This document shows positions 45,229 through 54,286 of a stretch of 64,000 bases of DNA, piece by piece. The notes under the pieces were generated by a model. The model was given only the letters and a program-made list of their open reading frames with translations. It ran no database searches and had not been told where the DNA came from. The DNA is taken from assembly GCA_027533395.1 (NCBI GenBank), contig JAPZUF010000009.1, forward strand, positions 1 through 64,000, in the 5' to 3' direction. The position numbers and the translations under genes are program-made. Numbering within the stretch: position 1 is the first letter of the stretch; every line of letters begins with the position of its first letter. This DNA comes from Cyclobacteriaceae bacterium. Lineage in GTDB: Bacteria > Bacteroidota > Bacteroidia > Cytophagales > Cyclobacteriaceae.

Positions 45229-45990
45229 CTACCTGTCAAGCCAAGTTCTGAAATCTTGCACGCGTTCGCGGGCTACAATTAAATCAGGTTCTTCGTTTTG
45301 ATGCAAAACCAATTTGAGGCGACTATTGGTTATTTGAATGATATCTTTTATTGAGGAAACACTAACAATATGTTTTCGATTAATTCTGAAGAATATCTCC
45401 GGATTAAGCAAATCTTCTAAGGCATCCAACGAAAAATCGATGATGTGTTTCTTTTTATCCTTATCGATGGCGAATGTAACTTTTTCTTCACTAAAGAAAA
45501 TGGCGATATCTTTACTTTCTACCGACTTGATGTGTTCCCCCACTCTAATCAGAAATCGTTCTTTATATTTTTTCTGATATGCTTTCATCAGCGAAGCAGC
45601 CTGTAAAATCAACTCAGGTGATACTTTACCTTGTGTCATAGATTGCCATTTTTGGATGGCATTGTGTAAATCTTGCTCTGCTATTGGTTTCAACAAATAA
45701 TCGATGCTCGATACTTTAAACGCACGCAAGGCATATTCGTTAAACGCGGTAGTAAAAATAACCGGTACATTTACTTTCACTTTTTCGAAAATCTCGAAAC
45801 TGATACCATCTGCCAATTGAATATCCATGAAAATCAAATCCAGGTTATGATTTTCTTGTAGGAAAGTAATCGTCTCTTTCACTGAATCGTGAACAGCTAC
45901 AATCTCTAATTCAATAAAATTCTTCAGCAATCTTTTTAGTTGCTGAACTGCATGGGGTTCGTCTTCAACTATGAGTACTTTCTTTAGCAT
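45229..45990 (-). CDS. LytTR-family response regulator
   Basis: The 253-residue regulator has a REC domain (residues 1-120; acidic pair near VEDEPH, phosphoacceptor Asp56 in IFMDIQL, and Lys in LLKP) followed by a LytTR DNA-binding domain (about 150-253, with RVGEHIKSVE and INRKHIVSV). LytTR proteins bind direct repeats upstream of target operons. Its gene follows the LytS-type kinase by 3 bp, so the two form a pair. It is the last gene of a five-gene minus-strand operon whose first gene is a TonB receptor. The targets are not shown by the sequence. Confidence 0.95.
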   Translation of the reverse strand: MLKKVLIVEDEPHAVQQLKRLLKNFIELEIVAVHDSVKETITFLQENHNLDLIFMDIQLADGISFEIFEKVKVNVPVIFTTAFNEYALRAFKVSSIDYLLKPIAEQDLHNAIQKWQSMTQGKVSPELILQAASLMKAYQKKYKERFLIRVGEHIKSVESKDIAIFFSEEKVTFAIDKDKKKHIIDFSLDALEDLLNPEIFFRINRKHIVSVSSIKDIIQITNSRLKLVLHQNEEPDLIVARERVQDFRTWLDR

Positions 45991-45993
45991 GCT

Positions 45994-46998
45994 TTAAGAT
46001 TGCAAAATGGGAATGCTAACAATAAAATACCCATTTTCGTTTTTAATTGTAACCGGTAAATCACTCACAAAAGAATAACGCTCTTGTATATTCTTTAATC
46101 CTTTTCCGATGGATTCTTCTAAATTGCTTTTAATGTTAATTTTATTTTTAACTGTCCAGTATTTTTCCTCTTCATAAACTTCTACCAACAAAGGAGCATT
46201 TTCTGCGATTACATTGTGTTTGATGGCGTTTTCAATTAACATTTGCAATGCCAATGGAGCAATCAGTCCTTTCTTGTTATGGATGAACACATTGATCTTC
46301 AATTTTTGTCCGAATCGGATTTCTTGTAAAAAGATATACGACTTTAAAAAATCTAATTCTTCTTCTATACTAACCAATTCTTTGTCTGCACTTTCCAACA
46401 CATAGCGATAAACTTGTGACAATTGCTTGATAAAACTGACAGCTTTTTCTTTGTCTTCGTACACTAGATTAGTTAAGGCATTTAAGCTGTTGAAAAGAAA
46501 ATGTGGATTAACCTGATTTTTTAAACTATCGTACCGAGCTACCGCACTTTCTCTTCTGGCTTTTTCTGCATCAATCTCTGTTTGTTTCCAGTTCAATAAA
46601 AATGCCCGACCTGTCATGAACATGGTAATAATCAACGTTATCACTACCGTACTCACATACGTTTGTTCTAAATCATCTCCTAATTTAAATCCGGCAAAGC
46701 TATATGCTTTAATGATGATAAATACAATTCCTAACGTATACACTACCATGCCAACCACACCAATAGCAAATCTTTGTAGTGGCTGTGTTTTCCAATTATA
46801 GAATAAACTTAGCCAATCGCTTAAATAAGCATTGCCCAGCCAAAGCGCTATCCATAATGTAGATGTAAATGCTGAAATCCAGTAAAACGAATGAATGCTT
46901 TCGCAACAACCCTTCCAAATAAAATAACTCATTCCGGTTGCTGCAACAATCAGAATCAAGATGAGTTTTAAATTGGTTTTTAGGAATTCTAATTTCAT
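45994..46998 (-). CDS. LytS/YehU-type sensor histidine kinase
   Basis: The 334-residue inner-membrane kinase has four hydrophobic segments in its first 135 residues and then a His_kinase domain with NPHFLFNSLNALTNLV, where His166 is the phosphoacceptor, and an ATP-binding domain (LQMLIENAIKHN, then GKGLKNIQERY). It probably senses a membrane or envelope signal, because it lacks a large periplasmic domain. I start it at ATG 46998; the in-frame TTG at 47013 would overlap the DUF2141 gene. It is the fourth gene of the receptor operon, one base after the DUF2141 stop, and 3 bp before the LytTR regulator gene. Confidence 0.95.
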   Translation of the reverse strand: MKLEFLKTNLKLILILIVAATGMSYFIWKGCCESIHSFYWISAFTSTLWIALWLGNAYLSDWLSLFYNWKTQPLQRFAIGVVGMVVYTLGIVFIIIKAYSFAGFKLGDDLEQTYVSTVVITLIITMFMTGRAFLLNWKQTEIDAEKARRESAVARYDSLKNQVNPHFLFNSLNALTNLVYEDKEKAVSFIKQLSQVYRYVLESADKELVSIEEELDFLKSYIFLQEIRFGQKLKINVFIHNKKGLIAPLALQMLIENAIKHNVIAENAPLLVEVYEEEKYWTVKNKINIKSNLEESIGKGLKNIQERYSFVSDLPVTIKNENGYFIVSIPILQS

Positions 46999-46999
46999 C

Positions 47000-47446
47000 T
47001 TATTTGCCACCAAACAATGAGTTGATCATTTCTATGTTAACGGTTTGTTCTGTTTGATTAACCGTGAATTTACATTTTTCAAAATCAGGGCCGCCAAAGC
47101 GTGGTTTGAAATTGTTAGAAAAAGCAAAAGGTTCTTTAGGCACACCAAAAGTTCCGGTATCTAATTTACCATTTCCATTTTCATCTTGATAAATAGCAAT
47201 GGCATAGTCGCCATATATTACTTCTCCCAAATCAAATACACATGTTGCGCTGTTGCAAGTGCCTGTTAATCGCTTTACAATTTTATCCTCTCCATCTGGG
47301 AATTTATCGTTTGGCTTATGCACGGCTACATAAACTTTACCTTGCTTGGTAATGTTTGTTATCACTAATTTAAGTGTGGCTTTGTCTTCTGCTTTTATGC
47401 ATAACAAACTTGTTACCATGCCTATTGCAATCACTACTATTTTCAT
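47000..47446 (-). CDS. DUF2141-domain exported protein
   Basis: The 148-residue protein has a signal peptide (MKIVVIAIGMVTSLLCIKA) and the DUF2141 pattern: a beta-rich domain with the diagnostic DENGNGKLDTGTFGVPKEP (about residue 93), then FAFSNN. This family is commonly found near TonB receptors and LytTR systems in Bacteroidota; its molecular function is not known. A pair of Cys (TCNSATC) may be a disulfide. It lies 20 bp after the TPR gene and 1 bp before the kinase gene, so it belongs to the same transcript. Confidence 0.92.
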   Translation of the reverse strand: MKIVVIAIGMVTSLLCIKAEDKATLKLVITNITKQGKVYVAVHKPNDKFPDGEDKIVKRLTGTCNSATCVFDLGEVIYGDYAIAIYQDENGNGKLDTGTFGVPKEPFAFSNNFKPRFGGPDFEKCKFTVNQTEQTVNIEMINSLFGGK

Positions 47447-47466
47447 CTTTACAATATTATTTAAAT

Positions 47467-48114
47467 TTATTTACACTGACTTAAAAATTTCTCTGCCATG
47501 CCTTTGCCCCATATGGGTTTCAATGAAATTTCATCTTTCTCTTCTTTAAATTTAGTTACTGCTGCTTGTCCGGTTTGGCAAGCTTCATCAGTTGATCCAT
47601 TGAAAAATTTCGCTGTACCATATTGCATTTGCGCTAATAATGATAATGCACGTGGATTATTCGGATTGATTTGTAACGCTTTTTGATACGCTGCAAATGC
47701 TTTGCCAGAGTATAGCTGTCCGCGACTGGCAGGGTCTACCGTTACCATCATCATATATACAAATCCTTCTAAAGCTACCACTTCGGAAACATCAGCTGAT
47801 GCTATTTGTTTGGCAGCTTCTACGTTTTTTAAAGCTATCTCTAAATAAGCATCTTTCTTTTTGTTATCGGTTTCTCTGGTGGCCATCATCACCCTACCAA
47901 AAGCTGCATAATACAAGGGTTCCCATTTTTCTTTTTCTACTGCGCTAATTCGATCGAACGTGTTCACAACTTCTGCTAAGCTTTCAACTGTTTGCGCCTG
48001 ATAAACTGCGAGGATTTGCTTCTTCATCGTGTTTACATACTTGTCGTCTTCAGCCTGTGCGAACAAAACTGTAAGACATACGAGTACAAGGGATAATCTG
48101 AATTTAATTTTCAT
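47467..48114 (-). CDS. Exported TPR-like protein of the receptor operon
   Basis: The 215-residue protein has a signal peptide (FRLSLVLVCLTVLFAQA) and is helical throughout. A TPR-like unit is clearest at AFAAYQKALQINPNNPRALSL split over two helices near residue 145. Two Cys (EACQTG and the penultimate QCK) are present. I do not recognise a named family. It lies 11 bp after the TonB receptor gene and 20 bp before the DUF2141 gene. Being second in the operon, it may be a periplasmic partner of the receptor; that is inference. Confidence 0.85.
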   Translation of the reverse strand: MKIKFRLSLVLVCLTVLFAQAEDDKYVNTMKKQILAVYQAQTVESLAEVVNTFDRISAVEKEKWEPLYYAAFGRVMMATRETDNKKKDAYLEIALKNVEAAKQIASADVSEVVALEGFVYMMMVTVDPASRGQLYSGKAFAAYQKALQINPNNPRALSLLAQMQYGTAKFFNGSTDEACQTGQAAVTKFKEEKDEISLKPIWGKGMAEKFLSQCK

Positions 48115-48125
48115 AGTTATTATAA

Positions 48126-50267
48126 TTAAAGTGATGGTAATTGATTGTTTACTTTGTCTTTTGAAAGGGTAATGAAAACACCTAGAAAAATGAATCTTGG
48201 TGCTGCTTGCCTGATGGGTCTGGATAAATATATTCCTTCGTTATTTGGCTGATTAGAGAATTGATATCCAAAAATGTTATCTCTGCCCAATACGTTGGTG
48301 CAAGAGAAATGAACGATGATGTTAGGTTTGGGTAGGTAACTCCAATTGAAACTTAAATCGCTATAGTAGGGAGTTCGGCCATTCATAAATTTATTTTGGT
48401 TAGGGTTATGATAAGGTCTTCCACTCGTATAGGAGTACGTTAAACCCACTTGTGACTTCAATACCACGAAGTAATATTTACCCACGATAGAAAAATTATG
48501 TGCCGATGCGAAAGAGGGCATCACTTGTTCTGGGAAATTTCCCTGCTTTCTTTTTGTATCTAAGTAGGAATAGGATAACCAATAATCTAAACGCTCGATG
48601 CTGCGGTTATCCCTCCAGAATAATTCAAAACCTTTTGCATAACCCGCTCCATCGTTTGCCAGGCGCTGGGTGATTTGATTTTGGGTAACCAGATTTTCAT
48701 ACTCTTTGTAATACACTTCAGCTCTGAAGGTTCGGCTGTTTTCTATAAGTTGATAACTCAGAATGTAATGACTGGATAACTCTTGTTGTAAAGTTGAATT
48801 CATCCTTACATATTCATTGCGTGGACTTTGTCTGAATCGACCGTATGCAAAAGAGAATTGTCCTTCTTTACCAGGTTTAAAGGCTAATGAAAATCGTGGA
48901 TCAACAGCCAGTTTATTCAGCAATGAATTATATTCAGTGCGAACACCTGTTTTAATCACAAAATTATTACTGATGTAATATTGACTCTCAGCAAACGAAG
49001 CCAATACATCTTCTTTAAACTGAAGTGAATAAACAGAAGTATCCACCTTTACATCATACGAGTGATTAATCCATTCTGCACCCAATACAATTTCTGCTGC
49101 ATCTGATAACGAACTTTCAGCAACCCACTTTGTGTGTATTCCTTTATCTACCTCATCAACCTTTCTTTCTCCAATACCAATATCATTTTTAATATATGTA
49201 AAAGAAGTGCCACTGCGCATATTCCAATTTTTACTGATGGCTTGTTTATAAGCTGTGTTGATGTATCGATAACCATTATTTAATTGAAAACGAGTGCGCT
49301 GGTTTTCATCCAAAATATCTTTCTCGAATAAAGAGAAATCGGATTGATTAAAATTACCGAATACTTTCAACAAACCTGTTTTACCTACCTGCTGACGGAA
49401 TGCTGCGCTACCTTCGTAGGATAAAGGCGCTTTGTCCCACTCAATCTCTTGGTTGATTAAACCAAAGTAAGGCCGGATGTTGGTGTATTGAATTTTACCT
49501 GCCAGCGATGCTTTGTTCCAAACTTGCGTGTGCGCAACATCGGCTCCAACAGAAAGCAAACCTATATCTGTACGTGTGATGCTCTCTGTATCTTTAGAAT
49601 CTAATACCAAAGCAGAAGATAAAGCTTGCCCATATTCAGCAGAGTATCCACCTGTGCTAAAACTTGTTCCTTTGAACATGAAAGGCAAAAATCTTCCTCT
49701 CGAAGGCGTGTTGGGCGCAGCTGCACCATACGCATCGAGTACCAACATACCATCTATAAATGTTCTGGTTTCAGTTCCATCGCCACCACGTACAAATAAT
49801 CGTCCGCTCTCTCCTACTTTTTGTGTGCCGGGTAAGGTGTTCAAAGCTCCGGCAATATCAGCAGTTGCACCAGCTGTAGTTGCAATATCTAACGCTTTAA
49901 AAACTGTTCGTCTCGATTCATCACTTGCATTAAACGAACCAGCCGTAATTACCACAGCTTCTAATTCGTTAATGCTTTCCTTTAATGTGATGGTTACTTG
50001 AATAGGATTTCCGTTCGCTGTTATATTTTGTTGGAAAGGTTTGTAGCCAATAAATGAAACAGCTAGAACCAGAGCACCTTTTTCTTGTGTAGTAAACTGA
50101 AACTTTCCTTCTTCGTTGGTGCTGGCGCCATCGTACGCTCCAACTATCGAAACATTTGCACCCGGAATTACTTCTCCTTTTTCGTCCGTAACAATTCCCG
50201 AAATTTTGGTTTGCGCCAATGCGAGTGTCTGTATCAAAGCAAAAAATAATAGTAAGCATGTTTTCAT
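48126..50267 (-). CDS. TonB-dependent outer-membrane receptor heading a regulatory operon
   Basis: The 713-residue protein has a signal peptide (LLLFFALIQTLALAQ), a carboxypeptidase-regulatory-like domain (KISGIVTDEKGEVIPGANVS), then a plug (RLFVRGGDGTETRTFIDGM) and a barrel. It is shorter than the receptor at 26.8 kb. The plug contains FSTGGYSAEYGQALSSALVL, the form seen in many metal- or small-solute receptors, but the ligand is unknown. Genes for a TPR protein, a DUF2141 protein, a LytS-type kinase and a LytTR regulator follow on the same strand with gaps of 1-20 bp, so it probably shares their transcript. No promoter was convincingly seen in the 179 bp upstream. Confidence 0.93.
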   Translation of the reverse strand: MKTCLLLFFALIQTLALAQTKISGIVTDEKGEVIPGANVSIVGAYDGASTNEEGKFQFTTQEKGALVLAVSFIGYKPFQQNITANGNPIQVTITLKESINELEAVVITAGSFNASDESRRTVFKALDIATTAGATADIAGALNTLPGTQKVGESGRLFVRGGDGTETRTFIDGMLVLDAYGAAAPNTPSRGRFLPFMFKGTSFSTGGYSAEYGQALSSALVLDSKDTESITRTDIGLLSVGADVAHTQVWNKASLAGKIQYTNIRPYFGLINQEIEWDKAPLSYEGSAAFRQQVGKTGLLKVFGNFNQSDFSLFEKDILDENQRTRFQLNNGYRYINTAYKQAISKNWNMRSGTSFTYIKNDIGIGERKVDEVDKGIHTKWVAESSLSDAAEIVLGAEWINHSYDVKVDTSVYSLQFKEDVLASFAESQYYISNNFVIKTGVRTEYNSLLNKLAVDPRFSLAFKPGKEGQFSFAYGRFRQSPRNEYVRMNSTLQQELSSHYILSYQLIENSRTFRAEVYYKEYENLVTQNQITQRLANDGAGYAKGFELFWRDNRSIERLDYWLSYSYLDTKRKQGNFPEQVMPSFASAHNFSIVGKYYFVVLKSQVGLTYSYTSGRPYHNPNQNKFMNGRTPYYSDLSFNWSYLPKPNIIVHFSCTNVLGRDNIFGYQFSNQPNNEGIYLSRPIRQAAPRFIFLGVFITLSKDKVNNQLPSL

Positions 50268-50411
50268 GCTTCGAAATTGTGTTCATTCTAAGGCACAGCA
50301 TAAAAATACTTACCGAGTTGTAGGATTGGCCTGCTGAACTGTAATAATGGAATGCTGGTCAATTCTAGCCATTAACAGAAAATGTCATTTTTTAGTGATA
50401 CGCTAGTTTTT

Positions 50412-50419
50412 TACTTTTG
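50412..50419 (+). promoter_or_regulatory. -7 box of the leuS promoter
   Basis: TACTTTTG is an exact TAnnTTTG match, 27 bp before the leuS ATG at 50447. No TTTG -33 element is obvious at the usual spacing. Confidence 0.7.
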
Positions 50420-50446
50420 CGGTTCGCTAATTTTTATTGACGCAAC

Positions 50447-53263
50447 ATGGCCGACTACAGTAAAGAAGAAATCAGGAAAATTGAAGAGAAATGGCAACGC
50501 ATTTGGGAAGAAAAACAACTCTACCGGGTAGAAAACCACTCAGATAAACCGAAATACTATGTATTAGACATGTTTCCTTATCCTTCGGGTGCAGGTTTGC
50601 ATGTGGGGCATCCTCTCGGTTATATCGCGTCAGATATTGTGGCGCGCTACAAGCGTTTGCAAGGTTTTAATGTGTTGCATCCCATGGGCTTCGATGCTTT
50701 TGGTTTACCTGCTGAACAATATGCTATTCAAACCGGACAACATCCTGCTATTACTACGGCTAAAAACATAGAAACCTATAAAAGACAATTGCGCCAGATT
50801 GGATTTTCTTATGATTGGAGTAGAGAAGTTCAAACCTGTGATCCGGATTATTACAAATGGACACAATGGATTTTTGCACAACTTTTTAATGCTTGGTACA
50901 ATTTGAAACCTTCGGCTGATTTTCCGCATGGCAAAGCTGAACACATTGAAACCTTAATTCAACATCTGAACCAACAAGGTAATGCAAACTTGCAAGCAGC
51001 TTGTGATGAAGATACACCACAAGTTAACGCTCAACAATGGCTTGCCATGAACGAAGCAGAAAAAGAAAATTTTCTTCAACATTATCGCATCGCTTACCAA
51101 AGCGAAACCATGGTGAATTGGTGTGCCGCACTCGGAACTGTTTTATCGAATGATGAAGTAAAAGATGGCGTAAGCGAACGGGGTGGTTATCCTGTTGAAC
51201 GCATGAAGATGTTACAATGGAGCATGCGCATTTCTGCTTATGCAGAAAGATTATTAACCGGATTAGATTCCATCGATTGGCCCGAAGCTGTAAAAGAAAT
51301 GCAGCGCAACTGGATTGGAAAATCAAGAGGTTGCGAATTAAGTTTTAGCCTAGCCCACGATAAAACAAAAGGTATAAAAGTATTTACGACACGCATTGAT
51401 ACCATTTACGGAGTTACCTTTTTAGTATTAGCACCTGAACATGAGTTGGTAGAGGAAATCACAACTGCAGAACAAAAAAATACCGTTCAGCTATATGTAG
51501 AACAAGCCAAAAACAGAAGCGAACGCGAAAGAATGGCCGATGTGAAACGTGTAAGCGGTGCTTTTACTGGAAGTTACGCCATTAATCCTTTTAACGGTGA
51601 ACGTATTCCTGTTTGGATTTCTGATTATGTATTGGCTGGTTATGGAACAGGCGCTGTTATGGCAGTTCCCGGACACGATGAAAGAGATCATCGCTTTGCC
51701 AAACATTTTACCTTACCTATTCTTCAAGTTGTAGAAGGACCGAGTGTGGAGAAAGAAGCCTTTGTAAGTTGGGATGCGAAAATTATCAATTCAGATTTTT
51801 TAAATGGCTTAACAGTTGATGAAGCTATTGAAAAAGGAATTGAAAAAGTGGAAACCTTAGGCATTGGGTATGGCAAAACCAATTACAGAATGCGCGATGC
51901 CATCTTTGGGCGACAACGGTATTGGGGTGAACCTTTTCCGGTGTATTATAAAAATGGTATTCCGCAAATCGTACCCGATAGTGAACTTCCCATTATTTTA
52001 CCGGAGATTGATGAATATAAACCGACCGCTACCGGTGATCCGCCCTTAGCAAGAGCAAAGGATTGGGGATATGCGAAGCAAGGTGCAGAAAACAAATATC
52101 CATTCGAGCTAACAACCATGCCAGGTTGGGCAGGTTCGAGTTGGTATTGGTTCCGCTATATGGATCCGCATAATGATAATGCCTTCTGCGATGCCAACAT
52201 TCAACAGTATTGGAAAGAAGTTGATTTATACATGGGTGGAAGTGAACATGCCACCGGTCATTTGCTGTATGCACGCTTCTGGTGCAAAGCCTTGCGCGAT
52301 TTAGGCTTTGTGAATGCAGAAGAACCCTTTAAGAAATTAATCAATCAGGGACATATACAAGGTATGTCTAAGTTTGTGTATCGGGTTAATGGAACAAATC
52401 AATTTGTTTCTCAATCTAAAAAATCAAACTATGAAACAACAGCGTTACATGTAGATATCAGTTTTGTTGATGTTGATAAGCTAGATATCGAAAAGTTTAA
52501 AAACTGGCGAGATGATTTTAAAAATGCTGAGTTCATTTTAGAAGAAGATGGATCCTACTTATGTGGAACAGAAGTAGAAAAAATGTCGAAATCGAAATAC
52601 AACGTTGTTAACCCTGATGAAATAGTTTCGAACTATGGTGCAGATACGCTTCGTTTGTACGAGATGTTTTTAGGTCCTTTAGAACTTTCTAAACCCTGGA
52701 ATGTACAAGGCATAGATGGTGTGTATAAATTCTTACGAAGATTCTGGAATTTATTTCATGATAAGCAAGGCAATTTCAGCGTTACTGATGAAGAAGCCAC
52801 AGCAGAAGAATTGAAAATTTTACACAAAACATTAAAGAAAGTAGCTCATGATATTGAGAATTTTTCTTTCAATACCACGGTAAGTGAATTCATGATTTGT
52901 ACTAACCAACTCTCTTCGCTTGCATGTAAAAAGAGAAATATTCTTGAACCACTTTGTATTGCCTTAGCTCCTTATGCACCTCACATCACAGAAGAGTTAT
53001 GGAGTTTACTTGGTCATAGTAGCAGTATCTTCCATGCACAATTTCCTATGCATGATGAAAAGTATTTAACGGAAAGCAGTTTCGAATATCCCATTTCTGT
53101 TAATGGAAAAGTAAGATCGAAAATGACTTTCCCTGTTGATACTGCTAAAGAGATTATTGAAAAAGCTGTGTTAGAATCGGAAACAATTCAAAAGTGGACC
53201 GAAGGTAAAACACCTAAGAAAATAATTGTTGTACCTAATAAAATTGTTAACGTTGTCGTATAA
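50447..53263 (+). CDS. leuS: Leucyl-tRNA synthetase
   Basis: LeuRS charges tRNA-Leu with leucine. The 938-residue class I synthetase has the HIGH motif as HVGH in FPYPSGAGLHVGHPLG (near residue 50) and the KMSKS motif in EKMSKSKYN, with the editing (CP1) domain between them, including GTGAVMAVPGHDERD. About 60 extra residues before KMSKS (SKKSNYETTALHVDISFVD region) form an insertion I recall from other Bacteroidota LeuRS. The gene is monocistronic with its own promoter and a bidirectional terminator shared with the convergent glycosyltransferase gene. Confidence 0.97.
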   Translation: MADYSKEEIRKIEEKWQRIWEEKQLYRVENHSDKPKYYVLDMFPYPSGAGLHVGHPLGYIASDIVARYKRLQGFNVLHPMGFDAFGLPAEQYAIQTGQHPAITTAKNIETYKRQLRQIGFSYDWSREVQTCDPDYYKWTQWIFAQLFNAWYNLKPSADFPHGKAEHIETLIQHLNQQGNANLQAACDEDTPQVNAQQWLAMNEAEKENFLQHYRIAYQSETMVNWCAALGTVLSNDEVKDGVSERGGYPVERMKMLQWSMRISAYAERLLTGLDSIDWPEAVKEMQRNWIGKSRGCELSFSLAHDKTKGIKVFTTRIDTIYGVTFLVLAPEHELVEEITTAEQKNTVQLYVEQAKNRSERERMADVKRVSGAFTGSYAINPFNGERIPVWISDYVLAGYGTGAVMAVPGHDERDHRFAKHFTLPILQVVEGPSVEKEAFVSWDAKIINSDFLNGLTVDEAIEKGIEKVETLGIGYGKTNYRMRDAIFGRQRYWGEPFPVYYKNGIPQIVPDSELPIILPEIDEYKPTATGDPPLARAKDWGYAKQGAENKYPFELTTMPGWAGSSWYWFRYMDPHNDNAFCDANIQQYWKEVDLYMGGSEHATGHLLYARFWCKALRDLGFVNAEEPFKKLINQGHIQGMSKFVYRVNGTNQFVSQSKKSNYETTALHVDISFVDVDKLDIEKFKNWRDDFKNAEFILEEDGSYLCGTEVEKMSKSKYNVVNPDEIVSNYGADTLRLYEMFLGPLELSKPWNVQGIDGVYKFLRRFWNLFHDKQGNFSVTDEEATAEELKILHKTLKKVAHDIENFSFNTTVSEFMICTNQLSSLACKKRNILEPLCIALAPYAPHITEELWSLLGHSSSIFHAQFPMHDEKYLTESSFEYPISVNGKVRSKMTFPVDTAKEIIEKAVLESETIQKWTEGKTPKKIIVVPNKIVNVVV

Positions 53264-53264
53264 G

Positions 53265-53292
53265 AAAGAAGCCCGAAATTCGGGCTTCTTTT
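53265..53292. terminator. Bidirectional terminator after leuS
   Basis: An 11-bp perfect stem (53265-53275 with 53281-53291), a 5-nt loop and a T-rich tail lie directly after the leuS stop. The convergent glycosyltransferase gene ends at 53291, inside the stem. Confidence 0.93.
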
Positions 53293-54286
53293 ATTTTAAC
53301 TTCTTTCCTGCTTCAATTGCGTTTGCAACTGCTAACTCTGTTTCATTTAGGTAAGAAACTTCTATTCGTGTATTACTTTCTATCCACTCGGTGATTTTAT
53401 CTAAGCGTTTCTTTTTAACATTCTTTAAAACGGGAACACCTAACTTTTTTAAAGCAATGGCATTGTAATGTTGTTCGTATTGGTTTTTCATGGGAACAAC
53501 CATTACTTTCTTATTTAAGTATAGTGCTTCTGCAGGTGTCTCAAAACCTGCTCCACACAATACACCTGTTGCTGAGGTTAAGCTTGCTTCAAATTCTTCT
53601 TTGTTAACCGGATAAACAGATAACTTCCCGATATGATAGGGTGACTTTGCATGCTTAGAAAAAACATGCCATCGAACTTGTGGCAATTTAGTTAACAATG
53701 GAACTAATTTTTTATCATCGTAAGCAGGTAAATACACCGTATAATGTCCTCTGTCTGTATTCGTTGCCAAACGCATACCACTTCGAATAACGGGTGTATA
53801 TATGTTTTTATCAAATTTTTCGAAATGAAAACCAACCCAGGTTGGTACGGGTGCGTAATGTTTTAAAATCCAATCTCCTACCGGATCGTAGTGCTTAGGT
53901 TTAGGCACGAAGGGAGACTGAAGCGCTGCTTGGTGGCTTAAACCAACGCAAGGAATTTCTTTTTTTCTACATGCCCAAGCCGTAATAGGTTCAAAATCAT
54001 TCACCACTAAATCATATTTCTCTACCGGAAAACTTTTTATTTCTTTGAAAACATCTTTCGAACTATTCTTTTTCAATGTTTTATACAAATCAACACCACC
54101 TTTCTTTCCAAAATAAAAACTTAATCCTTTTGATTTGTATTGAATGGGAAAAGGAAGTTTAATATCTGCTTGTGCACCACTCACAAACAAATCAACATCT
54201 CCATGTTGTTTTAATGCAGGCACAACATCTTCGGCACGAGCCAAATGTCCGTTGCCTGTACCCTGTATGGCATAAAGAATTTTCAC
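53291..54286 (-). CDS. MurG-like glycosyltransferase (GT-B fold)
   Basis: The 331-residue protein begins with MKILYAIQGTGNGHLARAED, the glycine-rich loop and GHLAR motif of MurG/GT28-like enzymes, and near the C-terminus has LCGAGFETPAEALYLNKKV, the nucleotide-sugar site. The middle contains VVNDFEPITAWACRKK. I recall this form from a conserved family in archaea and bacteria with no clear substrate. The upstream gene is an LpxH-like phosphatase whose stop overlaps this start by 4 bp (ATGA), so the two are translationally coupled. The pair may assemble or trim a lipid-linked glycan, by inference from the partner. Confidence 0.85.
   Translation of the reverse strand: MKILYAIQGTGNGHLARAEDVVPALKQHGDVDLFVSGAQADIKLPFPIQYKSKGLSFYFGKKGGVDLYKTLKKNSSKDVFKEIKSFPVEKYDLVVNDFEPITAWACRKKEIPCVGLSHQAALQSPFVPKPKHYDPVGDWILKHYAPVPTWVGFHFEKFDKNIYTPVIRSGMRLATNTDRGHYTVYLPAYDDKKLVPLLTKLPQVRWHVFSKHAKSPYHIGKLSVYPVNKEEFEASLTSATGVLCGAGFETPAEALYLNKKVMVVPMKNQYEQHYNAIALKKLGVPVLKNVKKKRLDKITEWIESNTRIEVSYLNETELAVANAIEAGKKLK

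Noticed and set aside
52380-52560. The extra stretch before the LeuRS KMSKS motif as an intein or foreign insertion.
   Set aside because: It is in frame, lacks intein splice motifs, and I recall similar segments in other Bacteroidota LeuRS.
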